Part shown: positions 16,793-24,394 of the stretch, in pieces
Layout: each line of letters begins with the position of its first letter
How positions within the stretch are numbered: the stretch's first letter is position 1
Source of the DNA: Lacticaseibacillus casei DSM 20011 = JCM 1134 = ATCC 393
GTDB lineage: Bacteria; Bacillota; Bacilli; Lactobacillales; Lactobacillaceae
Length of the DNA: 64,000 bases
Direction of reading: 5' to 3'
Assembly: GCF_000829055.1 (NCBI RefSeq)
Contig: NZ_AP012544.1
Location: forward strand, 496,001-560,000
The notes under the pieces: model-generated
What the model was told of the DNA's origin: nothing
The model's database searches: none
Seen by the model: the letters and a program-made list of their open reading frames with translations, nothing else
Program-made: the position numbers and the translations under genes

Positions 16793-17621
16793 TCGTGCGG
16801 CCTCCTTCAAGCTTTAATGACTGCATGAAATCGTCCTTTAGATTGGCAAGGACATTTTCAAATTCAGCAACGGAACTGTAAGTATTCATGACGGCCTGAT
16901 ATTCATAGCGCGTGATGGCTGCAGAAACTTCCAGTTCACGTTTGCGCTTGTCGAAGGTGTCATCAGCGGCCAGCTTTTCTTTGTCAAAGCGGGCTTTGAG
17001 TTGTGAAGCGTCTGCGGCTGAGGTTCGGGATGTCGGTGCCGGATCATCGTCGTCGTTTGGATCGATGAAGTTCTTCAGCAACCCCCGGAATCCGCTGCCG
17101 CCTTGTGTGGGCTGGTCGCGTTCCGGCGCAACTTCGGCTTCGAGATTATCGATTTGCGTGTGCAGCGAATCAACATCGCGATACACTTCCTTGCGCATCG
17201 CGTCTAGTTGTCGATCTAAATAATGATCAGGATCAGCGGAAAAGGCTTCTAATTGCGGCAGAATTTTGCGCTGCTCATCGGTCGACTGGGTGATAGCGCG
17301 TAAAATAACATTGATATGACCGAAGTCACGACGGTGGTACCAGTTACCAAAATAGACGGTTCCTTGGTCGTTGACCTCAAAAAAAGGGATGTGCTGACGC
17401 AAAAAATCAATGAACCCGATTTGTAAAAAGTCGTGCAACTCGGCTTGGGCGCTTTTGTCGTAGGCTAAGATGTAACCAGGGGCTTCTTCGATGTCTAGCC
17501 GCAAGTTTTCGGCGGTTGCATCGATTCCCTGATATAAGCGATAACGTGATTTTTTATGCCAGGCATCGGTAAAATCACTGAAGAATTTTTTTTGGTAAGT
17601 TAGACTCGTTTCGATTGACAT
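16785..17621 (-). CDS. Coiled-coil-containing protein of unknown function
   Basis: 278 aa, soluble. The N-terminal region (about 1-135) is globular with aromatic residues (IPFFEVNDQGTVYFGNWYHR). An acidic linker DPNDDDDPAP lies at about residues 188-198, followed by a long charged coiled coil (about 205-265) rich in Lys/Glu. Another helical segment with LDAMRKEVYRDVDSLHTQID precedes the linker. ATG at 17621; the upstream region has GAGAGGAT. First gene of a two-gene minus-strand operon that overlaps the 353-aa gene. Function unknown; the coiled coil and acidic linker suggest a scaffold or partner-binding protein. Confidence 0.7.
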   Translation of the reverse strand: MSIETSLTYQKKFFSDFTDAWHKKSRYRLYQGIDATAENLRLDIEEAPGYILAYDKSAQAELHDFLQIGFIDFLRQHIPFFEVNDQGTVYFGNWYHRRDFGHINVILRAITQSTDEQRKILPQLEAFSADPDHYLDRQLDAMRKEVYRDVDSLHTQIDNLEAEVAPERDQPTQGGSGFRGLLKNFIDPNDDDDPAPTSRTSAADASQLKARFDKEKLAADDTFDKRKRELEVSAAITRYEYQAVMNTYSSVAEFENVLANLKDDFMQSLKLEGGRTNA

Positions 17622-17796
17622 TTAATATCCTCTCACATTCTATCCGGTTATTTTAAGTGTACCGCATAAACAGGCATATAAGGAAGTTTTATTCTCATTT
17701 TTGCCACAGAGAAGGTTGAATCAGCCGCTTTCATCAAATGCATGCTAGAATGAAATCAAATCTGGTTGGTAAGCGTAAACGAAATGAGGTAGGAAG

Positions 17797-18450
17797 ATGA
17801 AAATAGCTGTTTTAGGTGCGACTGGCCGGGCTGGGAGCGCGATCGTTGCCGAGGCGCAGCGGCGTGGCCATGAGGTGTTGGCAGTCGTTCGGGATACGCA
17901 AAAAGCGGCCAGTCGACTTGGGCAAAATGTCCCGACATTGGTGAAGGCGCCGCTTGAATTGACGGAAGCCGATTAAGATAACGTTGATGCCGTTGTGGAT
18001 GCGCTGAGTGTACCGTGGGGATCCGGTCGCGGGTATTTGCATTTGGACTTTACGACCCACCTGATTAGTTTGTTACGGAATACGGATACTTTAGCGGTTT
18101 TCATTTTGGGTAGCGCAAGTCTGTCGATGCCAGGTGCGGATCATCCCATGATTCTTGATTTTCCTGAGAGTGCTGCAAGCCAGCCGTGGTATGACGGCGC
18201 TAAATATCAGTATTATGAATATCGCTTCTTACAGATGACCGATAACGTTAACTGGATCGGGATTTCAGCGAGCGAGGCGTTTCCGACTGGGCCGGCCACG
18301 AGTTATGTTGCCGGTAAGGATACCTTGTTGGTTGGCGAAGATGGACAGAGCCACATTACCACAGGGAATATGGCATTGGCGATTCTTGATCAACTGGAAC
18401 GGCCGACTGCGCTGCAGGATCGGATTACGGTGCGTGATGCGGATGCGTGA
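17797..18450 (+). pseudogene. NAD(P)-binding oxidoreductase (atypical SDR), interrupted by an in-frame TAA
   Basis: The frame starts MKIAVLGATGRAGSAIVAE, with the GATGxxG Rossmann motif, after an AGGTAGGAAG site, and continues to 18450. It contains a TAA at 17974-17976 (codon 60, context EAD-stop-DNVDAVV). Downstream of the stop the same frame carries on with normal family sequence (VFILGSASLSMPG, a catalytic-type segment; NWIGISASEAFPTG). A single base change would restore a 217-aa protein of the YwnB/PF13460 type. A start at 17995 could express only the C-terminal part, without the cofactor site. A hairpin terminator follows. Confidence 0.85.
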
Positions 18451-18477
18451 TGGTGTGGTTGGTTGTTTGGGTGAGTA

Positions 18478-18554
18478 AAACAAAACACGATCCTTGGTTC
18501 GATGGTTGGCCATATGGTGTGGCTGGTCATCGGGCGGGAGTCGTGTTTTTTGGT
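18478..18554 (+). terminator. Probable terminator after the NAD(P)-binding pseudogene
   Basis: AAAACACGA (18480 region) pairs with TCGTGTTTTTT near 18541-18551, with an internal hairpin GGCCATATGG/ATGGTGTGGC between them. Confidence 0.55.
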
Positions 18555-18698
18555 TTGTAAGTATGTAGGGGGACTGTTGTGTTCTGCAAGGCGGTTGCTG
18601 GTGTAGGGGCTGCTTGTAAAGGCTTCGAATGGTTGAAGCAGCGTTAACGGGGGAATGCTTTCTATTATGGGCAAGTATGTCGTCAGAGTTTCGTGTTC
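18555..18698. other. Noncoding stretch between terminator and repeat copy C
   Basis: G/T-rich sequence with no convincing ORF, promoter or hairpin. Confidence 0.3.
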
Positions 18699-18818
18699 TA
18701 TAACGCGCTCACCAGCCCAGAAACCTGCACATAAGGACCTTGGTCGCAATGGCAAAGACCGCCATCACGCCCAAGGCCACTTACACTCCGGCTTCTAATC
18801 GCGCTGGTTCGCGCTCAC
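18699..18818. repeat. Dispersed palindromic repeat, full copy C (inverted relative to A and B)
   Basis: Begins TATAACGCGCTCACCAGCC, contains GAAACCTGCACATAAGGACC and the inverse GGCCACTTACACTCCGGCTTC, and ends GCGCTCAC. Nearly identical to the reverse complement of copy B. It is immediately followed by A-rich sequence and a hairpin (18822-18854). Confidence 0.88.
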
Positions 18819-18819
18819 A

Positions 18820-18890
18820 TAAAAAAAGCCCCACGCATTGGGGGTGCGCGGGGTTTCCGTGTCAGTGCCATTGGGGGTGGTACTGACTTA
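18820..18890. terminator. Two adjacent hairpins
   Basis: AAAAAAAGCCCCACGC pairs with GTGCGCGGGGTT (minus-strand terminator, T run on that strand). Next to it GTCAGTGCCA (from about 18861) pairs with TGGTACTGAC, followed by TTATTTTTAC on the plus strand. Together they insulate the region left of the IS element. Confidence 0.6.
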
Positions 18891-18900
18891 TTTTTACTTT

Positions 18901-18936
18901 GGAGGAGTAAAAATGAAAAAAGTTGGGTTGGGGTAG
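18901..18936 (+). other. Seven-codon minicistron with a perfect ribosome binding site
   Basis: GGAGGAG at about 18901-18907 is followed by ATG and only seven sense codons (MKKVGLG) before TAG TAG. It may be the start of a gene truncated long ago, a leader peptide, or chance. The sequence to the IS left end (19044) holds nothing else recognisable. Confidence 0.3.
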
Positions 18937-19043
18937 TAGTAAGAAGGGGGTAAACTTCCTTGCTACGGTTAAAAGAATAATCCGTAAATGTGAACTTTTT
19001 ATGACGATCTGACACAAAATTTTAGAACCGTAAATTGCAAGAA

Positions 19044-20274
19044 CAAGTTAGCCAGTCGTTGAGGACAATCCCAGAACAGGCCGTTATCAAATAGAAGTTG
19101 TGGCGCTAGAGAGACTACTGGGCCATGCGGCGAACGCGCCGAGCTTCGGCCTCAAAGTTTTGCTGGGGTGTGCAGTAGCCCTGTTGTTTGCGAGGCAACT
19201 GATTCAAGCGGTCTTGCGTGGCCTGCACTTGACTAGGGCTAATGTCATCTAGGGACATGCCCTTAGGGAAGTCCTGGCGGATCATCCGGTTATGTGCCTC
19301 GTTGGTGCCACGGTCGCAGGACGTGTAAGGATGGGCGTAGAAGATCTCAGTTTCCGTCCCAGCAAAAGCAGTATTTAAGGCGGTGAACTCGGGTCCGTTG
19401 TCGGCTGTGATGGTCTTGATGCAAGCTCCCCATTCGCGCTTGATTCCACGCAATGCATAGCTCACAGAGTCTGCATCTCGTCCTTCGATCAAGCGGAGAA
19501 GTTGGCAACGGGTCTTGCGCTCAATCAGAGTCAAGATGACGCTCTCCTTGCCATTGCGTTTACCGACAATGGTATCCATCTCCCAGTGACCGAACTGCCT
19601 GCGTCGTTCAACGACCTTAGGCCGTTCCTCGATACTGCGGCCAGCCAGGCGCTTAGCCTTGGTGTGGTGCTGGTGAGAGGTCTTCCGCTTAGTCTTCTCC
19701 AACAGGTCGATATTTCGAATCTCTAGGCGTTGGTCGTCAATGTACTGGTACAAAGTCGAGGCACAAACAAGCTCTTCAGGAGTAAACAGCTTGTGTCGCT
19801 TGGCATAGCCGAATGAAGCATCCGGCGACCATTTGTCCTGCTTAGCTCGCTGTACGTACCAGGCTAAGAAGACCTGTACGCTGGCGAACTTGTCAGGACG
19901 ATGGCAGCTCAAGCGTGCAGTCTCGTAACGAGCCTGAGCAGCCTCTGGCAGGTATTGTCGATGGTAGACGCGCTTGCCATTACTCTTCTTGACCTGATCT
20001 ACTGTACCTCGCTTGATTTCATTATTAATGGTCTGCGGGCAGACGCCAATTTCAGCAGCAATCCAACGATTGGACTTCCCAGCTTGGCGGAATCCGGCCA
20101 CTTTTCCGCGCTCGAGTGATGTTAAGTGCTGACCTTTTTGGCGGTGTGTGCTATCCTGTTTCTGCATCAAGACAATATCCTCTTCCATTGTTTGGGTAGG
20201 AACTTCAATGATACAGGATATCTGTTCTTGATGTTTTTTATTGTCCAAAAAATTTTGAGACAGTGGCTAACTTG
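19044..20274 (-). mobile_element. IS30-family insertion sequence
   Basis: About 1.23 kb, bounded by an 11-bp perfect terminal inverted repeat CAAGTTAGCCA (19044-19054) / TGGCTAACTTG (20264-20274). It encodes one DDE transposase on the minus strand. The exact ends and target duplication are uncertain: the flanks agaa|CAAG and CTTG|attc allow a slightly longer repeat. A 9-bp inverted repeat TTCTAAAAT / ATTTTAGAA (20276-20284, 20293-20301) lies immediately outside the right end, and AAAATTTTAGAAC occurs on both sides (19016-19028 and 20290-20302). Confidence 0.88.
19115..20188 (-). CDS. IS30-family transposase
   Basis: 357 aa from the ATG at 20188; the frame remains open to a TTG at 20248 with no ribosome binding site. 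N-terminal HTH_38-type DNA-binding segment LTSLERGKVAGFRQAGKSNR and WIAAEIGVCPQTINNEIKRG. DDE catalytic core: FGHWEMDTIVGKRNG (first Asp), IKTITADNGPEF (second Asp) and NEAHNRMIRQDFPKGMS (Glu). These are all hallmarks of the IS30 family. The gene appears intact, with no frameshift or internal stop, so the element may be active. A third in-frame Met (LMQKQ, near 20167) follows GAAGAGGA and is an alternative start. Confidence 0.93.
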   Translation of the reverse strand: MEEDIVLMQKQDSTHRQKGQHLTSLERGKVAGFRQAGKSNRWIAAEIGVCPQTINNEIKRGTVDQVKKSNGKRVYHRQYLPEAAQARYETARLSCHRPDKFASVQVFLAWYVQRAKQDKWSPDASFGYAKRHKLFTPEELVCASTLYQYIDDQRLEIRNIDLLEKTKRKTSHQHHTKAKRLAGRSIEERPKVVERRRQFGHWEMDTIVGKRNGKESVILTLIERKTRCQLLRLIEGRDADSVSYALRGIKREWGACIKTITADNGPEFTALNTAFAGTETEIFYAHPYTSCDRGTNEAHNRMIRQDFPKGMSLDDISPSQVQATQDRLNQLPRKQQGYCTPQQNFEAEARRVRRMAQ

Positions 20275-20535
20275 ATTCTAAAATGCGCGAAAATTTTAGA
20301 ACACGTGTTTTTTCGCTGGTTTTTTGGTAACCACCAGCGTTTATTTGGGAATAAGCGGCAGATTGTCACTTTCCGTCAAAAATAGTCAATTAATTCGATA
20401 AGCCTTGGCAAACGTGACATTTCGCTGGCCTTTTTCCCCAAAAATGAGGCCATTAACGGGAAATTTTGGGCGAAAAACGTTAATATTTAAAGAAGACAAA
20501 GATGCCAGTTAGAAATTTGAAAATGGGGTAATTTG

Positions 20536-22923
20536 ATGGATCATTCAGTGTCGCCAGTTAATCTTAATAGTCTGACTACTGAAGAAAAAGTGAAATTGAC
20601 TTCAGGAAAAGACTTCTGGTCTTCCGAAGCGTTTCCTGAGCACGGTATTCCTAGCATTCGGATGAGTGACGGGCCGCATGGTTTGCGTTATCAAGCTGCG
20701 GAAGCCGATCACTTGGGCATCAATGACAGCGTGCCGAGTACTAGTTTTCCGACGGCTAGTGCCAGCGCTTCGTCTTGGGATCCTGAACTCATTGCCGCAA
20801 TGGGTGAGGCGATCGGACTCGAAGCACGGAGTCTGGGCGTTGATGTTGTGTTGGGGCCGGGCGTGAATATGAAGCGCAATCCTTTGTGTGGCCGAAATTT
20901 CGAATATTTTAGCGAAGATCCGTTCTTGGCGGGGAAACTCGGTGCGGCTTGGATTCAAGGTATTCAAAAGCAGGGTGTGGCGGCTTGCCTGAAGCATTTT
21001 GCGGCGAATAATCAGGAAAATGGCCGCCTGTCGTCTAATTCGATGATTGATCCGGTTGCGTTGCACGAAATCTATCTGGAAGCCTTTCGCATTGCGGTTA
21101 CTGAAGGGCATCCGGAATCGGTGATGTGTTCTTACAATAAAGTAAATGGTCGTTATGCCAGTGACAATCATTATTTGATGACGCAGGTTTTGCGCAACCA
21201 GTTTGGTTTTGACGGCGCCGTCATTACGGATTGGGGCGCACTTAACGATAAGGTTGCTTCGCTGAATGCCGGTACGGATTTAGAAATGCCCGGGGATCAG
21301 CACCTTTTTGACAAAGAGGCGTTGAAGGCTTATCAGACCGGCGAGTTGCGGCCTGCCAGTCTGGATCGCGCCGCTGCCAATATTGCCAAAATGGCGCGTA
21401 AACAGCGACCTAAGTTCACTGGCTCACGTGAGGACTTACTACATCAGCATGCCCAATTAGCGCAAAAAATTGCGGAAAGTGCCATCGTGCTGTTGAAAAA
21501 CGATGACGGAATTTTGCCTTTAGCTGCTAATGAGCAAGTAGCAGTGGTCGGCGAGTTGGCCAAAGAGACCCGATTCCAAGGTGCCGGTTCATCGCATATT
21601 AAGGCGGCGGAACAGGTGCCGATTTTGACTGGACTCAAGCAAGCTGGCATCGCTTATGATTACGCGGCGGGCTATCGACTGGATGATCAAGTCGATGAGG
21701 AAGCAATCGCTCAGGCACTGGAACTGGCCCGCACCCACGACAAGGTCATTTTTGTTGCCGGATTGCCAGATAACTATGAGTCTGAAGGTTTTGATCGCCA
21801 AAACATGGCCTTGCCGAAAGTTCAAAATGATTTGCTGCAGGCGATTGCTGCAATTAATCCGCATGTCGTCGTTCTGTTGGTTGCCGGCGCACCGGTTGAG
21901 CTGCCATGGTTGGATCAGGTACAGGCGGTTTTGGATTTGTATTTAGGCGGTGAGCAAATCGGCGCGGCAACTGGTCGGGTGTTAACCGGGCAGGTGAATC
22001 CAAGTGGTAAGTTGGCCGAAACTTACCCGATTCATTATGCGGATATACCATCTGCGGAGCTTTGCGATCACCGGACGCGCTCCGTACCCTACGTCGAAAG
22101 CACGTATATTGGCTACCGTTACTTCGACAAAGCTCAGGTGCCGGTGGCATTTCCGTTTGGCTTTGGCCTAAGCTATACCTCTTTTGCCATTAAAAATGCG
22201 CGCCTCACTGACGATCACGTCACCGATGACCAGCCAGTGACGGTACAGGTGGAGTTGACGAATACCGGCAGTCGCGATGGTGCAGAAGTGGTCCAGGCTT
22301 ACGTTCAGGAACAAACCGCGCGTCCTTTGCGCCCAATCAGAGAACTGAAAGCCTTCAAAAAGGTGTTCGTTAAAGCTGGTGAAACGGTGACGGTTACGTT
22401 GGCACTTCCAGCGCAGGCGTTTAAAGAGTGGCATGAACAAACCCAGACATGGGAATTGCCTGATGCCGCAAAAGCCGTGGCCATCGGGACAAGTTCTGCG
22501 GATATTGTCAGTGTCTTGCCGGTTCAAGTTCACGGACAGGCCTTTACGAATTTTGAAAATGTCCCTGATTGGTATACCACACCGTCTGGCAAGCCGACCG
22601 TGTATGATTTTGAACAACTCATTGGTCAAAAGGTACCGCCGCATCATGAGTTTGTTCCTGGTGAGTTCACGCGTCTGAATACGCCGCGGGAAATGCAGAA
22701 ATATTCGTGGCTGCTGCGCTTGGTCGCACGGACGGTCATTAAAATGCGTACCAAGGATTACATTGACAAAGACGGTCCAGAGGCCAAGTTCCAGCAGGCG
22801 ATCGTGTTGGACACACCGCTTATTCGGTTGGCCCAACAAGCAAGTGGCGCACTTAGACTAAGTATGGTAGATCGATTGGTAGCGGCCGCCAATCATCAGT
22901 ACCTTAAAATGATTTTTAGATAA
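20536..22923 (+). CDS. Glycoside hydrolase family 3 beta-glucosidase
   Basis: 795 aa, cytoplasmic (no signal peptide). The GH3 N-terminal barrel holds GIPSIRMSDGPHGLRYQ, GVDVVLGPGVNMKRNPLCGR, KHFAANNQENGR and the nucleophile in FDGAVITDWGALND. The GH3 C-terminal domain contains VVGELAKETRFQGAGSSH and VLDLYLGGEQIGAATGRVL. A fibronectin III-like domain covers about residues 560-640 (TGSRDGAEVVQAYVQ). A further C-terminal extension of about 130 residues follows. The ATG at 20536 is preferred over the adjacent TTG because GGGG lies 7 nt upstream. It likely hydrolyses plant or host beta-glucosides imported or diffusing into the cell. No transporter is adjacent. It sits just right of the IS element, whose presence may affect its expression. 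Confidence 0.93.
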   Translation: MDHSVSPVNLNSLTTEEKVKLTSGKDFWSSEAFPEHGIPSIRMSDGPHGLRYQAAEADHLGINDSVPSTSFPTASASASSWDPELIAAMGEAIGLEARSLGVDVVLGPGVNMKRNPLCGRNFEYFSEDPFLAGKLGAAWIQGIQKQGVAACLKHFAANNQENGRLSSNSMIDPVALHEIYLEAFRIAVTEGHPESVMCSYNKVNGRYASDNHYLMTQVLRNQFGFDGAVITDWGALNDKVASLNAGTDLEMPGDQHLFDKEALKAYQTGELRPASLDRAAANIAKMARKQRPKFTGSREDLLHQHAQLAQKIAESAIVLLKNDDGILPLAANEQVAVVGELAKETRFQGAGSSHIKAAEQVPILTGLKQAGIAYDYAAGYRLDDQVDEEAIAQALELARTHDKVIFVAGLPDNYESEGFDRQNMALPKVQNDLLQAIAAINPHVVVLLVAGAPVELPWLDQVQAVLDLYLGGEQIGAATGRVLTGQVNPSGKLAETYPIHYADIPSAELCDHRTRSVPYVESTYIGYRYFDKAQVPVAFPFGFGLSYTSFAIKNARLTDDHVTDDQPVTVQVELTNTGSRDGAEVVQAYVQEQTARPLRPIRELKAFKKVFVKAGETVTVTLALPAQAFKEWHEQTQTWELPDAAKAVAIGTSSADIVSVLPVQVHGQAFTNFENVPDWYTTPSGKPTVYDFEQLIGQKVPPHHEFVPGEFTRLNTPREMQKYSWLLRLVARTVIKMRTKDYIDKDGPEAKFQQAIVLDTPLIRLAQQASGALRLSMVDRLVAAANHQYLKMIFR

Positions 22924-22955
22924 CAAACGTATTGTAAAAAGATTAAAAATTTTTC

Positions 22956-22985
22956 TTGACGAACGTATCTTCCATTCGGTATTCT
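22956..22985 (+). promoter_or_regulatory. Promoter of the first ABC-transporter leader
   Basis: TTGACG (22956-22961) and TATTCT (22980-22985) with an 18-bp spacer, about 20 bp upstream of the leader-peptide ribosome binding site. Confidence 0.6.
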
Positions 22986-23021
22986 TAATTTCATACAAAA
23001 CCGAAGGAAGTGTTGACCGTG

Positions 23022-23075
23022 ATGAATCATCGGCAAACACAACTGAATACCTTTTTTGGCAGCTTTTTTGGATAG
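23022..23075 (+). CDS. Phe-rich leader peptide
   Basis: 17 aa, MNHRQTQLNTFFGSFFG, with four TTT codons (two pairs), preceded by GAAGGAAG; in-frame GTG (23019) and TTG (23013) are alternative starts. It aligns with the Tyr-rich leader at 24334-24393 through TQLN and the FG ending. The stop codon touches a set of alternative hairpins (23075-23240). The whole arrangement matches a ribosome-mediated transcription attenuator in which stalling at Phe codons decides RNA folding ahead of the downstream binding-protein gene. Confidence 0.75.
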   Translation: MNHRQTQLNTFFGSFFG

Positions 23076-23240
23076 CGGTTTGCAGTCAGATGCAAACCGC
23101 GCAAGCAACGGTTTGCATCCATAAGGCTGTCACATTAAATGTGTCAACAACGCCGCATGGATGAACAATAATCCATGCGGCTTTTCTATACCGAAAACAC
23201 GGGCCAGTCGCATGGAAAAAATGTGACTGGCCCGCTTTTT
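23075..23240 (+). promoter_or_regulatory. Attenuator with alternative hairpins and two terminators (Phe leader)
   Basis: Segment 1 CGGTTTGCA (23076-23084) and segment 3 CGGTTTGCA (23109-23117) can both pair with segment 2 TGCAAACCG (23091-23099). Segment 3 continues ATCCATAAGGC (23117-23127), which can pair with segment 4 GCCGCATGGAT (23152-23162). Segment 4 otherwise pairs with segment 5 ATCCATGCGGC (23171-23181), giving a terminator with TTTTC. Segment 5 can in turn pair with CGCATGG (23209-23215) inside the 5' arm of a second, stronger terminator (stem 23200-23213 / 23221-23234, then TTTTT). Confidence 0.75.
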
Positions 23241-23366
23241 ATTAGGCGAATGTGTTTACGGGCAGGCCAAGGTCAAACTTCCGTGTGTACCCAGTCATCT
23301 GCTAAAAAAGGTCTTCACGGTTTTGTCACAGGGTAAGTACGCAACGTCACTTCAAGGAGGACTATC

Positions 23367-24180
23367 ATGAAAAAACATCTTTTACTCGCATTGGCTGGCA
23401 TGGCGCTGATTGGCTTAACGTTAACGGGTTGTGGCAAGCAATCGAAAGCTGCCAGCAAAGAAACTGTTAAAGTCGGTATTTTGCAATTAATGGATCAGAC
23501 CGCGTTGACCGAGGCACGCAAAGGGTTTGAGGCGGAACTCGCCAAGGCCGGCTACAAAGGAAAGCGCATCAAGATCGATTATGTGAACGCGCAAGGCGAT
23601 CAGGCGAATCTCAAAACCATGAGCGATCGGCTGGCGCGCGGGAAGAATGACGTGAATCTCGCCATTGCCACTCCGGCCGCCCAAGCGTTGCAAAAAGCCG
23701 ACAAGAAGACACCGCTGCTTTTCACCGCTATTACGGATCCAAAGTCAGCCGGATTGGTGACGAACCTGACGAAGCCGGACAAAAATGCCACTGGCGTTAC
23801 CGATTTAGTTGCCGTTAGCGACCAGATTGACTTACTGCACAAAACATTTCCGCAAGCCAAAACGATTGGGCTGATGTACAACGCCGGCGAGCCCAACTCG
23901 GTCTATCAGATCAAGCAAGCTAAAGCACATCTCAAGAAGCTGGGCCTGCGTTACCAGATCAAGACAGCCGCCACGACTACCGATGGTCAAAGACGGTGGC
24001 ACGATTACCAAAGGCATTGATTATCGCGATCTTGGTAAACAAACCGCCAAAATGGCAATCAAACCGCTGAAAGGCACTCCGGTCAAAAAACTCGCCCTCG
24101 AAAAACCGGCCAATGTTAAAACCGTGAAAAATGACGCCATGTTAAAAGTGGTGAAACAAAAAGTTAACTTACCGAAGTAA
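23367..24180 (+). pseudogene. ABC transporter substrate-binding lipoprotein (TrpX family), first copy, internally deleted
   Basis: The 5' part (23367 to about 23985) encodes a lipoprotein signal with lipobox LTGC, then KVGILQLMDQTALTEARKGF and NAQGDQANLKTMSDRLA, closely paralogous to the second copy at 24842. After KTAATTTD the frame goes out of register (GQRRWHDYQRH then stop at 24020). The missing section corresponds to about 50-60 residues of the paralog (from VEQSASALMKQ through ADATMVK). The C-terminal part resumes in another frame from about 23983 (GIDYRDLGKQTAKMAIKPL) and ends at 24180. An internal deletion with a frame change, possibly between short ACC-ATGGT-like matches, explains this. 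The product would lack much of the ligand cleft. Confidence 0.88.
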
Positions 24181-24255
24181 CCGGTATAACAACCTTCTTT
24201 GACATTTTAAACCGAGCAAAACCTGAGATAGTCAAAATAATCGTGAAAATATGTG

Positions 24256-24284
24256 TTGACAAGATGAAATTATGAGGATACCCT
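24256..24284 (+). promoter_or_regulatory. Promoter of the second ABC-transporter leader
   Basis: Consensus TTGACA at 24256-24261, 17-bp spacer and a weak -10 TACCCT at 24279-24284. Confidence 0.5.
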
Positions 24285-24333
24285 TAGAAACTAGCCAGAA
24301 GGAACAAACTTTTGGACACAAGGAGTGTTGATC

Positions 24334-24393
24334 ATGAGACAAAGCAAAACAACACAACTTAATCACGCGTACTATTACGGCTATTTCGGATAA
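24334..24393 (+). CDS. Tyr-rich leader peptide
   Basis: 19 aa, MRQSKTTQLNHAYYYGYFG, with the codon run TAC TAT TAC GGC TAT TTC before GGA TAA. AAGGAG lies 8 nt upstream of the ATG. It is homologous in layout to the Phe-rich leader (shared TQLN and terminal FG) but with Tyr replacing Phe. It is followed directly by alternative hairpins and two terminators. A stalled ribosome at the Tyr run would stop about 15-20 nt short of the first hairpin arm, whereas a ribosome at the stop codon would cover it. Confidence 0.75.
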   Translation: MRQSKTTQLNHAYYYGYFG

Positions 24394-24394
24394 T

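Noticed and set aside
18815..19015. Minus-strand frame of 66 codons left of the IS element
   Set aside because: No ribosome binding site, low-complexity Pro/Leu content, overlaps two hairpins and the GGAGGAG-ATG signal on the other strand.
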